Source of the DNA: Chitinophagales bacterium
GTDB taxonomy: Bacteria > Bacteroidota > Bacteroidia > Chitinophagales > Saprospiraceae
NCBI GenBank assembly: GCA_017303475.1
Contig: JAFLBO010000013.1
Span: 62,001 to 126,000, forward strand
Length of the DNA: 64,000 nt
Reading direction: 5' to 3'
The notes beneath the pieces were generated by a model that was given only the letters and a program-made list of their open reading frames with translations, was not told where the DNA came from and did no database searches. A program made the position numbers and the translations under genes. The first letter of the stretch is position 1, and each line of letters starts with the position of its first letter. Below, piece after piece: positions 25,369 to 32,154 of the stretch.

Positions 25369-26076
25369 TCAGGCGGCTTTAGATGGCTGATTTTTATCCA
25401 GCAAGGCCGTCAGCAGCCCGTATCCCATCCAAAAGATGCCAGACAACAGCACGCTCACGCCTATCGCCCGGACCAGCTCCGGCCATGAGCTGAGGGTAGA
25501 GAGCAGATCGGCCAGCAGGGCATCCGGCCGGGTGAAGATATCCCAGGAGTTCCAGCGCTGAAAGCGACCTAACCAGATGCCAAATCCGCTCAGGGCTATG
25601 GCGCCGCCTATCAACCATTGCGCCCAACGAGCCGACAGTCTGGCTGCCAGCGCCTGCTGCATGTGGTGCAAGGAAAGCAAGCCGAGCAAGAGACCGGTTC
25701 CGGCAAAGGAGAACAACAGCACCAGGTCAAACCAGAGTGGCACCGGCGGCTTGTGTTTCAGGTGCAAAAAATCTGTAACAATATAGGGTGCATTGGGCAG
25801 GAACAGCAGCCACAGGACAAATACCCCCGCCAACACCCAGGCGCTGGCGCGCTGCGTTTGCAGCTGGACAAACCTGCGGGCAGCCACAAAGGGCGCCCAG
25901 GCCAATATCAGGTTCCAGATGAGGAAAATGTAAGTGACTCCTCTGGCATCTACAAAAGCCTGCCAGGAAGCAACATCCGGCATGGTGTAGTAGCGATAAG
26001 TAATCCGGGCCAGCACCAGCAGCACACAACAGCCGGAAGCCAGCAGTAACATTTGGGAAATGCGGTCTTTTTGCAT
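25369..26076 (-). CDS. DUF1361 family membrane protein
   Basis: 235 residues with about six to seven membrane helices. The family signature VLWLLFLPNAPYIVTDFLHL is present near residues 88-107, together with the downstream WNSWDIFTRP. DUF1361 proteins are inner-membrane proteins without established function. It is followed at a 1-bp gap by another small membrane protein and preceded by a small wHTH regulator gene at 6 bp, so an operon of regulator plus membrane proteins is likely. Confidence 0.82.
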   Translation of the reverse strand: MQKDRISQMLLLASGCCVLLVLARITYRYYTMPDVASWQAFVDARGVTYIFLIWNLILAWAPFVAARRFVQLQTQRASAWVLAGVFVLWLLFLPNAPYIVTDFLHLKHKPPVPLWFDLVLLFSFAGTGLLLGLLSLHHMQQALAARLSARWAQWLIGGAIALSGFGIWLGRFQRWNSWDIFTRPDALLADLLSTLSSWPELVRAIGVSVLLSGIFWMGYGLLTALLDKNQPSKAA

Positions 26077-26082
26077 GGGTTT

Positions 26083-26388
26083 TTACTTTCCGGTATTCAT
26101 TTTCAACAAATGCTCCAGCGCATCCAGGTGCTCCTTGAAAGCCGCTTTGCCTTTCTCTGTAGCTGCATAGGTGGTTTGCGGACGCCTTCCCACAAACTGT
26201 TTGCGGTATTCCACATACTCGGCGGCCTCCAGGGGCTTCATATGACTGGCCAGGTTGCCATCTGTGAGGTTGAGCAATTCCTTCAGCGTATTGTAGTCCA
26301 CCCAATCGTTCACCGACAGCACAGACATAATGCCCAGCCGGTTGCGGTGGTCAAAAACTGGATTCAGATGTGTGATGATGTCTTTCAT
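26083..26388 (-). CDS. Winged helix-turn-helix transcriptional regulator
   Basis: 101 residues from the ATG at 26388; the longer frame is repeat DNA. The HTH runs LNPVFDHRNRLGIMSVLSVNDWVDY, LKELLNLTDGNLASHMKPLE, with the wing FVGRRPQTTYAATEKGKAAF. This is the small ArsR/MarR-like HTH_34 type that usually regulates a neighbouring membrane protein. The genes just downstream (DUF1361) and upstream (26469-27149) encode membrane proteins and are the likely targets. Confidence 0.87.
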   Translation of the reverse strand: MKDIITHLNPVFDHRNRLGIMSVLSVNDWVDYNTLKELLNLTDGNLASHMKPLEAAEYVEYRKQFVGRRPQTTYAATEKGKAAFKEHLDALEHLLKMNTGK

Positions 26389-26389
26389 G

Positions 26390-26525
26390 GACGGCTGGAC
26401 GATTGGACGTTGGACTGCTGGACATTGGACGCTGGACGTTGGACTTGGGCTCGATGAAGTGGATAGGTTCAATTACCCCGAGCGCAAGTCCAACGTCTAA
26501 GGTCCAGCAGTCCACCGTCGTATTT
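26390..26525. repeat. GGACGTTGGACTG / CAGTCCAACG inverted repeat
   Basis: Left units GGACGNTGGAC run from 26390 to 26445 and the complementary CAAGTCCAACGTC units from 26480 to 26518, around a core with GCTCGATGAAGTGG. The right arm codes for the last 17 or so residues of the next gene. A related copy lies at 62240-62310. Confidence 0.75.
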
Positions 26526-27149
26526 AACATACATCCAGGCGCCATAAAGGATGTGCAGCACGCCGAAACCGATGGCCCAGAGTTCAAGTCCGTAGCCGGG
26601 CACGAACATACCGGAGAGGCCGAGGGCTATTTCCAGCAGGCCGAGGGATCCTACATCGCGCAGGGTGTATTTACTTCCATTAAAAAGTGCCAGTCCGTAA
26701 AAAACCAGCGTGGCCGGGGCCAAAAGTCCTACTAATCTCCAATACAACAAAGCCAGGCAGAAGATACCGCCAGTGATCAGGGGCAGTGCCAGGGCCCAAA
26801 GGAGTCGGCGGGAGCTGGCATCCCACACCCGTTCGCCGCGCTGGCGGGCCTTGCGGGCAGTGAAGAACCAACCGCCAGCCAGGGCCGCGATCAATACCGT
26901 CAGGGCGGTGGATATCAGCGCTACTTCAAATCCGTCGCGGGAGGCCTTTTCCGATTTTTCCACCAATATGTCGGCGTATTGGTTGAGGTATTCAGCTTCC
27001 GTTACCATGCGGTGATAGGCGGCGCCAAACAGGGCACACAGACCGGCCCAAACGCCAGACAGTCCGCTGAGACTCAAAAAACGGGTGCTCCGCTCCATCA
27101 GCGAGCGCATTTCGGCCAGATGCTCCAGGTGTTGTTCGGCGTTACTCAT
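26469..27149 (-). CDS. Integral membrane protein with repeat-derived C-terminus
   Basis: 226 residues from the ATG at 27149 (a TTG lies 6 bp upstream). The N-terminus is helical (EQHLEHLAEMRSLMERSTRF); six membrane helices follow, from SLSGLSGVWAGLCALFGAAY to LWAIGFGVLHILYGAWMYV. I do not recognise a named family, but this architecture is common next to small wHTH regulators in Bacteroidota. The last residues, DGGLLDLRRWTCARGN, are encoded inside the intergenic repeat, so the natural stop seems to have been lost when the repeat arrived. Confidence 0.7.
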   Translation of the reverse strand: MSNAEQHLEHLAEMRSLMERSTRFLSLSGLSGVWAGLCALFGAAYHRMVTEAEYLNQYADILVEKSEKASRDGFEVALISTALTVLIAALAGGWFFTARKARQRGERVWDASSRRLLWALALPLITGGIFCLALLYWRLVGLLAPATLVFYGLALFNGSKYTLRDVGSLGLLEIALGLSGMFVPGYGLELWAIGFGVLHILYGAWMYVKYDGGLLDLRRWTCARGN

Positions 27150-27227
27150 AAGCAAATTACTTTGAGTTGCAAAGTTAATAATTCTTTTTTAAAGTAGGGT
27201 GAGGTAAGATGTATTAATTTTGTGCGG

Positions 27228-27300
27228 GGATTTACCACTAAGACACTAAGGGCACTAAGGTGTAATATTCTCAGTGCCCTTAGTGCCTTAGTGGTAAAAA
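27228..27300. repeat. CACTAAGACACTAAGGGCACTAAG hairpin
   Basis: TTTACCACTAAGACACTAAGGGCACTAAGG on the left is mirrored by CCCTTAGTGCCTTAGTGGTAAA on the right around about 20 bp. Close relatives lie at 8727, 18657, 42219, 49243, 58121 and 60005. Confidence 0.85.
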
Positions 27301-27319
27301 ACCTACATAACTACACTCC

Positions 27320-28066
27320 ATGTCTGACACAAACCTTATTTACGGCCATCACCCTGTTACTGAAGCTATTCGCGCCGGGAAGGCCGTGGAGAAGGTATAT
27401 TTTCAGCAAGGTGAACGCGGGGAGGTGGAAAAAGAAATCCGCCACCTGACTAAAGAATACGGCATTCCGCTGCAGGTAGTGCCCAAGGAGAAACTGAATA
27501 AAATGGTGCGCGGGCAGCATCAGGGCGTGGTGGCGTATCTGTCGCTGGTAAGCTACCAGAGCCTGGAAGACATCCTGCCGTTTGTGTTTGAGCAGGGCGA
27601 GATTCCGCTTTTGGTGATGCTGGATGGGGTTACCGACGTACGCAATTTCGGGGCTATTGTGCGCTCGGCGGAATGTGCGGGTGCGCATGCGGTGATTGTG
27701 CCGCAATCCGGCTCGGCGCTGGCCAATGAAGAAGCCATGAAAGCTTCCGCAGGCGCTCTGGCGCGTATGCACGTGTGCAGGGTGCGGAGTTTGTTCAGTA
27801 CCTTGGAATGGTTGCAGGAATGTGGCGTTCAGGTGGTAGCTACTGCGCTCACCGGCAAAAGTGTTCCGCTGTTTGAGGCAGACTTAAGTGGACCCACCGC
27901 CATCCTGATGGGTTCTGAGGGCGAAGGCGTACACCCCAAATTGCTCAAAATGTCGGACGCGGTGGTGAAAATCCCGCAGGCCACTGATTTTGATTCTTAT
28001 AATGTGAGCGTAGCTGCCGGCATTGTTTTGTATGAAGCCTTAAGGCAGCGACACAACATTGCATAA
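27320..28066 (+). CDS. rlmB: 23S rRNA (guanosine-2'-O-)-methyltransferase RlmB (TrmH/SpoU family)
   Basis: 248 residues, the normal length. The N-terminal substrate-binding domain begins LIYGHHPVTEAIRAGKAVEKVYFQ and contains HQGVVAYLSL. The SPOUT catalytic domain has the three motifs DVRNFGAIVRSAECAGAHAV, ILMGSEGEGV and IPQATDFDSYNVSVAAGIVL. It methylates the 2'-O of G2251 (E. coli numbering) in 23S rRNA. The distinction from other TrmH-like enzymes rests on the N-terminal domain. A CACTAAG hairpin lies just upstream. Confidence 0.93.
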   Translation: MSDTNLIYGHHPVTEAIRAGKAVEKVYFQQGERGEVEKEIRHLTKEYGIPLQVVPKEKLNKMVRGQHQGVVAYLSLVSYQSLEDILPFVFEQGEIPLLVMLDGVTDVRNFGAIVRSAECAGAHAVIVPQSGSALANEEAMKASAGALARMHVCRVRSLFSTLEWLQECGVQVVATALTGKSVPLFEADLSGPTAILMGSEGEGVHPKLLKMSDAVVKIPQATDFDSYNVSVAAGIVLYEALRQRHNIA

Positions 28067-28147
28067 AACATTGCGTTTACGCATTTTTTTAATCCATGCT
28101 TCATCTGTTTTCCACACATTTCTATTCATTTTAACCTTTTTCTCATC

Positions 28148-28591
28148 ATGAAACAAATCCTTTTGTTCACTGTAATGGTCTTTTTGGGCCTGACCGTAGG
28201 CTGCAAAAAAGACGAAAATAAAGAAGCTACACCACAGGAACTCATCATTGGCAAATGGAAGGCTACTACGGCGGTAATAGGCGGATCCAATGTATTGGTC
28301 CCTACCAGCACCACTAAAACAGAACTTGAAATTGAGTTCAGGTCCGACAAAACCCTTGCGTTTAACTGGACAAACACCATCCTCACCACGAATCCGCCAA
28401 CCGTTTCCAAATCTACCTTAAACGGGACTTATTCCTGGAATGGCGACATCCTTACGATCACAGCCGTGAATGGCAGCGACACTCGTACCGTTACGGGTCC
28501 GGTGGTGATTTCTGAAACGGAAATGGTGTTTACCCCAACCAGTGGCGATACGGCCACTTTTGTATCCTTGCTGGAGGCTGAGAAGCTGTAG
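28148..28591 (+). CDS. Lipocalin-like lipoprotein
   Basis: 147 residues. Lipobox LTVGC, then KKDENKEATPQELIIGKWKAT, the typical start of the Bacteroidota lipocalin-like (DUF4923/DUF5004-type) lipoproteins, followed by an eight-strand beta pattern: GTYSWNGDILTITAVNG and EMVFTPTSGDTATFVSLL. The likely role is binding of a small hydrophobic ligand in the periplasm; this is inferred from the fold. The stop precedes a palindromic element. Confidence 0.82.
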   Translation: MKQILLFTVMVFLGLTVGCKKDENKEATPQELIIGKWKATTAVIGGSNVLVPTSTTKTELEIEFRSDKTLAFNWTNTILTTNPPTVSKSTLNGTYSWNGDILTITAVNGSDTRTVTGPVVISETEMVFTPTSGDTATFVSLLEAEKL

Positions 28592-28599
28592 TTTATTTT

Positions 28600-28735
28600 T
28601 ACTGCAGAGACACAGATGGTGTCTCAAAAGTCGCTGATTTATTTTTACCGCAGAGGCGCGGAGACGCAGAGGGATTGAAAATCAATCATTTAAACCTCCG
28701 CGCCTCTACGGTAAAAATTACTTTTGAGACACCCT
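28600..28735. repeat. GAGGCGCGGAG palindrome with TCTCAAAAG outer arms
   Basis: Outer arms GGTGTCTCAAAAGT / ACTTTTGAGACACC enclose an inner TTTTTACCGCAGAGGCGCGGAG hairpin whose loop is GATTGAAAATCAATCATTT. The identical loop is found in the element at 42285-42375. Confidence 0.85.
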
Positions 28736-28819
28736 CTTGTCTTTCTTTACCTTGTTGGGAGTTCCCGCCAATAATATGCAGTGAAAGAAGTGCTTTATCC
28801 AGGGATCTCAATCCGCACC

Positions 28820-29629
28820 TTAAAGAAGAGGTCTTTCCTGCGGCCCCTCAGATTGGGCAGGTTTAATAGATTCCGTTGCATCGGTATTTTCATCGGCAGC
28901 TAATGGCTGTTCCTGATTTTCTTCAGCGGGTTGTTCCGTTTCCTTTTCGTCAATCCGGTCAATTTCAGCTAAAATAGCTGCCTGAGGGTCTGGTTTTTCA
29001 TCCACAAAACCGTCTTTGAAAAAACGGCGCTGGAACAGCAAAATGCTCAATACCCCGGTGGTAATGGCGGCATCAGCCACATTGAAAATCGGGCTGAAAA
29101 ACAGCCAGGTATCTCCACCCAGCCATTCCGGCATTTCGATGTATTTGATGGGAAAATAGAGCATATCCACCACCTTTCCGTGCATAAAACCGCCCATAGG
29201 CAGTTCATTGGTATGGCCATACCCTGTGCCCCAGGGCACCAGCTGTGCCAAATGATGCGTGGAATCGGAGAAAATCATGGCATAAAACGCGCTGTCAATG
29301 ATATTGCCCAGTGCGCCGGCGGTAATCAGGCCAATGCTCACCACAAATCCGGTAGGCGCATTGGCTTCCAGCAGGAGCCTGGTGTACCAGATCAAGCCTG
29401 CCACCATGAGGATACGAAACAAGCTGAGCAGTAATTTTCCGTATTCCCAGCCGAAAGTAATGCCGAAGGCCATGCCTTCATTTTCAACGAAGTGCAGGCG
29501 GGCCCAGTTCTGACCAAAAATCAGCAGGTCTTCATTGTACTCAAAATGGGTTTTGATGTAAAACTTAGAAGCCTGGTCAATAATGAGCACTACCAAAACG
29601 ACGAGTGCTGCCAAATATCCTTTTTTCAA
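28820..29629 (-). CDS. lspA: Signal peptidase II (lipoprotein signal peptidase)
   Basis: 269 residues with four membrane helices. The catalytic aspartates are Asp112 in GALGNIIDSAF and Asp186 in IFNVADAAITTG; also VLIIDQASKFYIK and FVENEGMAFG. It cleaves the signal peptide of lipidated prolipoproteins in the inner membrane, needed for the many lipoproteins in this window. The start is TTG at 29629 (KKGYLAAL follows). It is about 70-100 residues longer than E. coli LspA, owing to a central insertion and an acidic Glu/Pro/Ala-rich C-terminal tail. Confidence 0.95.
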   Translation of the reverse strand: MKKGYLAALVVLVVLIIDQASKFYIKTHFEYNEDLLIFGQNWARLHFVENEGMAFGITFGWEYGKLLLSLFRILMVAGLIWYTRLLLEANAPTGFVVSIGLITAGALGNIIDSAFYAMIFSDSTHHLAQLVPWGTGYGHTNELPMGGFMHGKVVDMLYFPIKYIEMPEWLGGDTWLFFSPIFNVADAAITTGVLSILLFQRRFFKDGFVDEKPDPQAAILAEIDRIDEKETEQPAEENQEQPLAADENTDATESIKPAQSEGPQERPLL

Positions 29630-29689
29630 GGTAGTGGGTTGTTTTTGCGTGAAAATGTGGGCAAAGAAACGGAGGTTTTGGGAAATGGA

Positions 29690-29992
29690 GGGAAAGAAAG
29701 GTCATTGGGGGGTATTTAGGGTCATTTGGGGGTCATTTATGAGCCATTTGGGGGTCATTTTGAGGGCGTTTGAGGATTATTTAAATAACGTGTGTTGTCA
29801 TCCCGGAAACAGGGACCTACACAAGCCAGTCTATTCGGGCACATTGGGCCAAGGCATTTCGGGAACCGGGCTTGTGTAGGTCATTCGCTGCGCTCTGCAT
29901 GACAACCCACGTTGATTAAACGGCCCCAAATGACTCAAAATGCCCCCTAAATGACCATAAATAACCTTAATGCCCCCTAATTGACCTTAATA
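29690..29992. repeat. GGTCATTTGGGG array enclosing an ACCTACACAAGCC palindrome
   Basis: Outer repeats GGTCATTTGGGGGTCATTT (29698-29765) are complemented by AAATGACTCAAAATGCCCCCTAAATGACC (29926-29990). Between them lies the CCTACACAAGCC-type palindrome (about 29793-29920), of the family at 11937 and 36985. This is a nested arrangement. Confidence 0.8.
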
Positions 29993-29994
29993 CC

Positions 29995-30183
29995 TCATCC
30001 TTTTCCATCATCTTTTTTCTCCCTTTTTCCCTTCCGCGGCATACGCCCCGACTCCTTTAGCGAGCGATCAATAATCCACTCCAACTGACCGTTCACGCTG
30101 CGGAACTCATCAGCTGCCCATTTTTCGAGCGAGGCATAGGTCTCTTCATCTATGCGCAATACAAATGACTTTTTTTTGGACAT
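29995..30183 (-). CDS. Small ribbon-helix-helix (Arc-like) DNA-binding protein
   Basis: 62 residues. MSKKKSFVLRIDEETYASLEKWAADEFRS matches Arc-like RHH proteins (a strand, then helix A); VNGQLEWIIDRSLKES is the second helix, and the tail is basic (RKGKREKKDD). The start at 30183 is used because the upstream frame is the GACGGTR repeat. Arc-family proteins are often encoded next to SPFH genes, and an SPFH gene lies upstream here, so it probably regulates that unit. Confidence 0.78.
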   Translation of the reverse strand: MSKKKSFVLRIDEETYASLEKWAADEFRSVNGQLEWIIDRSLKESGRMPRKGKREKKDDGKG

Positions 30184-30189
30184 AGGTTT

Positions 30190-30408
30190 GTGACGGTGGA
30201 CGGTAGAAGGTGGACGGTGGACGGTAGACGGTAGACGGTGGACGGTAGACGGTGGACGGTAGATGGTAGACGGTGGACGGTAGACGGTAGACGGTGGACG
30301 GTAGACGGTGGACGGTAATGAACAGTGGGAAAACAGAGATGCCCCATTACCCCGAGTCCAAAACCGTCCACCGTAGGCCGTCAACCGTAGGCCGTCTACC
30401 GTAGGCCG
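30190..30408. repeat. GACGGTR 7-bp tandem array with inverted closing arm
   Basis: About 17 copies of a 7-bp unit (GACGGTG / GACGGTA) run from 30194 to 30317, and the complementary CCGTCCACCGTAGGCCGTC units from 30363 to 30410. The core between (AATGAACAGTGGGAAAACAG...) is unique. Same family as 3492-3625. Confidence 0.85.
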
Positions 30409-31260
30409 TCATTGATGGAGTGTTCCAGTATTCAATACCGGCTGGGCATTGCGATCGCCGCAAAGTACTACGAGGAGGTTACTAACCATAGCGGCCTTTT
30501 TCTCTTCATCCAGTTCGATAATTTGTTTGTGGGAAAGCTGGGCCAAAGCCATTTCCACCATACCCACGGCGCCTTCCACAATTTTGCTTCGGGCTGATAC
30601 GATGGCTGTAGCCTGTTGGCGTTGCAGCATAGCCTGGGCAATCTCGGTGGCATAAGCCAGATTATTGATCCGGGCTTCAATGATTTCAATGCCGGCAATG
30701 TCCAGGCGTTCGCCAATTTCATGTGCCAGTTGGTGGTTCACTTCATCAAAGCTGGAACGCAGTGTAATGGTGGCCGCTTCATCTTCCCAATTATCGTAAC
30801 TATACATACCGGCCAGCTTGCGCAGCGCAGTTTCACTCTGAATTTTTACAAAATCCGGGTAATTCTCCACTGCAAATGCCGCTTTGAAGCTGTCTGCCAC
30901 CCGATAAGTCACCACCCCGCCAATCATGATGGGGTTGCCCTGTTTGTCGTTCACCTTGATGGTAGGCACATCCAGCGTAACTGCCCGGAGCGACATTTTC
31001 TTTTTGGTATAAAACGGGTTGGCATAAAAGAAACCGCTCTCTTTGATGCTCCCCACATAGGTGCCAAAAAGGGTCATAACACGGCTGCTATTGGGATCAA
31101 TGGCCAACAGTCCGGGTGCAATAATCAGGTAGGTTACACCGAGTGTAATTCCCCCCACCAAAAACTGACGATTGATGAACAAAAAAACGGCTGCTGCCGT
31201 GAGTACAAGAACCAACAGCAACATCATCCATCCTGAGGTAGGTTTTATGGTTTTTTCCAT
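30409..31260 (-). CDS. SPFH domain (band 7 / prohibitin-like) membrane protein
   Basis: 283 residues. Two N-terminal hydrophobic segments (MMLLLVLVLTAAAVFLFI and LVGGITLGVTYLIIAPGLL) are followed by the SPFH domain (RAVTLDVPTIKVNDKQGNP, VVTYRVADSFKAAFAVENY) and a coiled-coil region (AYATEIAQAMLQRQQATAIV). SPFH proteins assemble in membrane rings or rafts that affect membrane organisation and proteases. The last residues, TLHQ, and the stop overlap the GACGGTR repeat. It is paired with the Arc-like gene. Confidence 0.9.
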   Translation of the reverse strand: MEKTIKPTSGWMMLLLVLVLTAAAVFLFINRQFLVGGITLGVTYLIIAPGLLAIDPNSSRVMTLFGTYVGSIKESGFFYANPFYTKKKMSLRAVTLDVPTIKVNDKQGNPIMIGGVVTYRVADSFKAAFAVENYPDFVKIQSETALRKLAGMYSYDNWEDEAATITLRSSFDEVNHQLAHEIGERLDIAGIEIIEARINNLAYATEIAQAMLQRQQATAIVSARSKIVEGAVGMVEMALAQLSHKQIIELDEEKKAAMVSNLLVVLCGDRNAQPVLNTGTLHQ

Positions 31261-31395
31261 GATGAAATCAAATTTGAAATGATATTATTTTGATATCAAA
31301 AGTACAATAAAAAAAGCCGCTGCCAAGAGAAGGCGGCGGATTGTTGCTTTTTATCGACGAGTGGATAGAAAATGAGGCTGAAGCAAAATGAAGCT
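31261..31395. other. Short intergenic region
   Basis: A/T-rich, with a possible promoter for the SPFH gene and no repeats of the main families. Confidence 0.4.
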
Positions 31396-31532
31396 GGTTA
31401 ATTGGTTTGGCTAATTGCTCTGGCTAATTGCCCTATTCAATTGCCCTATTCAATTGCCCTGGCCAATTGCCCTGGCCTTTAGGCCAGGGATTGGGGGGAT
31501 TATATCATTGTTCCCCGCCCTGAAGGGCGGGG
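31396..31532. repeat. REP-like GGCCAATTGCCC array left of the transposase
   Basis: Seven or so copies of a 16-17 bp unit TTGCCCTATTCAATTGCCC (with GGCTAATTG variants) lead into the palindrome CTGGCCTTTAGGCCAG and the hairpin CCCCGCCCTGAAGGGCGGGG. It abuts the transposase 3' end. Confidence 0.8.
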
Positions 31533-31958
31533 CTATTGATCAAAATGATATTTGGCAACAAACTCCTCATATTCTTGCGCATATGCTTTGACCGCATGAT
31601 GCGATTCCTGTTTCCTGATATAATTTCTGACTCTTTCAAGATGGGACTGACTTATAGAAACGGCAAAATATTCGTTTTGCCAGCCAAATTTTTCCGGCAA
31701 CCCTAAATGTTTATTAGCCCAATAAGAGGAGTAGCCCTTAAGGAGTTGAACAACCTGTGCAATATTCTGATCAGCCGAAAGCGAAATAAGACAATGTATG
31801 TGGTCTGTATATCCGTTAACTTCAAGAAGATGGATGTTTTTGGATGTTGCGTACAAACGAATTTGATTAAAAAGCTGGATACGAGCGGAAGCGTTGAGCA
31901 GTGGTTTTCGATATTTGGTTGACCATACTGCATGGATAAGAATTTTGGTGAATGACAT
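31533..31958 (-). CDS. IS200-type / REP-associated tyrosine transposase (RAYT)
   Basis: 141 residues with the Y1 transposase fold: N-terminal SFTKILIHAVWSTKYRKPLL, the HUH motif DHIHCLI (His53, His55) and the catalytic tyrosine Tyr113 in VRNYIRKQ. Flanks on both sides carry GGGCGGGGC and AATTGCCC palindromes, which supports a REP-associated transposase that may mobilise such hairpins as single-stranded DNA. Intact, so potentially active. Confidence 0.9.
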   Translation of the reverse strand: MSFTKILIHAVWSTKYRKPLLNASARIQLFNQIRLYATSKNIHLLEVNGYTDHIHCLISLSADQNIAQVVQLLKGYSSYWANKHLGLPEKFGWQNEYFAVSISQSHLERVRNYIRKQESHHAVKAYAQEYEEFVAKYHFDQ

Positions 31959-32059
31959 TTTTGGTCATTTTGGGGAGTTTTAACTTGTGAATAAATTTTG
32001 TGTATTGACTTATAAATATAGGGCTTTTTTTGAAATAAAATGCCCGGAGGCACAATTTC

Positions 32060-32153
32060 TCAATCTCCCCCGCCCTGAAGGGCGGGGCAATTGAATTGCC
32101 CTGGCCTGAAGGGAGGGGAGATTCAATTGCCCTGGCCTTCAGGCCAGGGCAAC
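32060..32153. repeat. REP-like palindromes right of the transposase
   Basis: CCCCGCCCTGAAGGGCGGGG, AATTGAATTGCCCTGGCC and CTGGCCTTCAGGCCAGGGCAA lie between the transposase promoter region and the parC stop. They match the left-hand array at 31396-31532. Confidence 0.85.
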
Positions 32154-32154
32154 C

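Noticed and set aside
30190..30320. Regular GACGGTR array as a CRISPR array
   Set aside because: The unit is 7 bp without spacers, and the array closes on itself as an inverted repeat; no cas genes are near.
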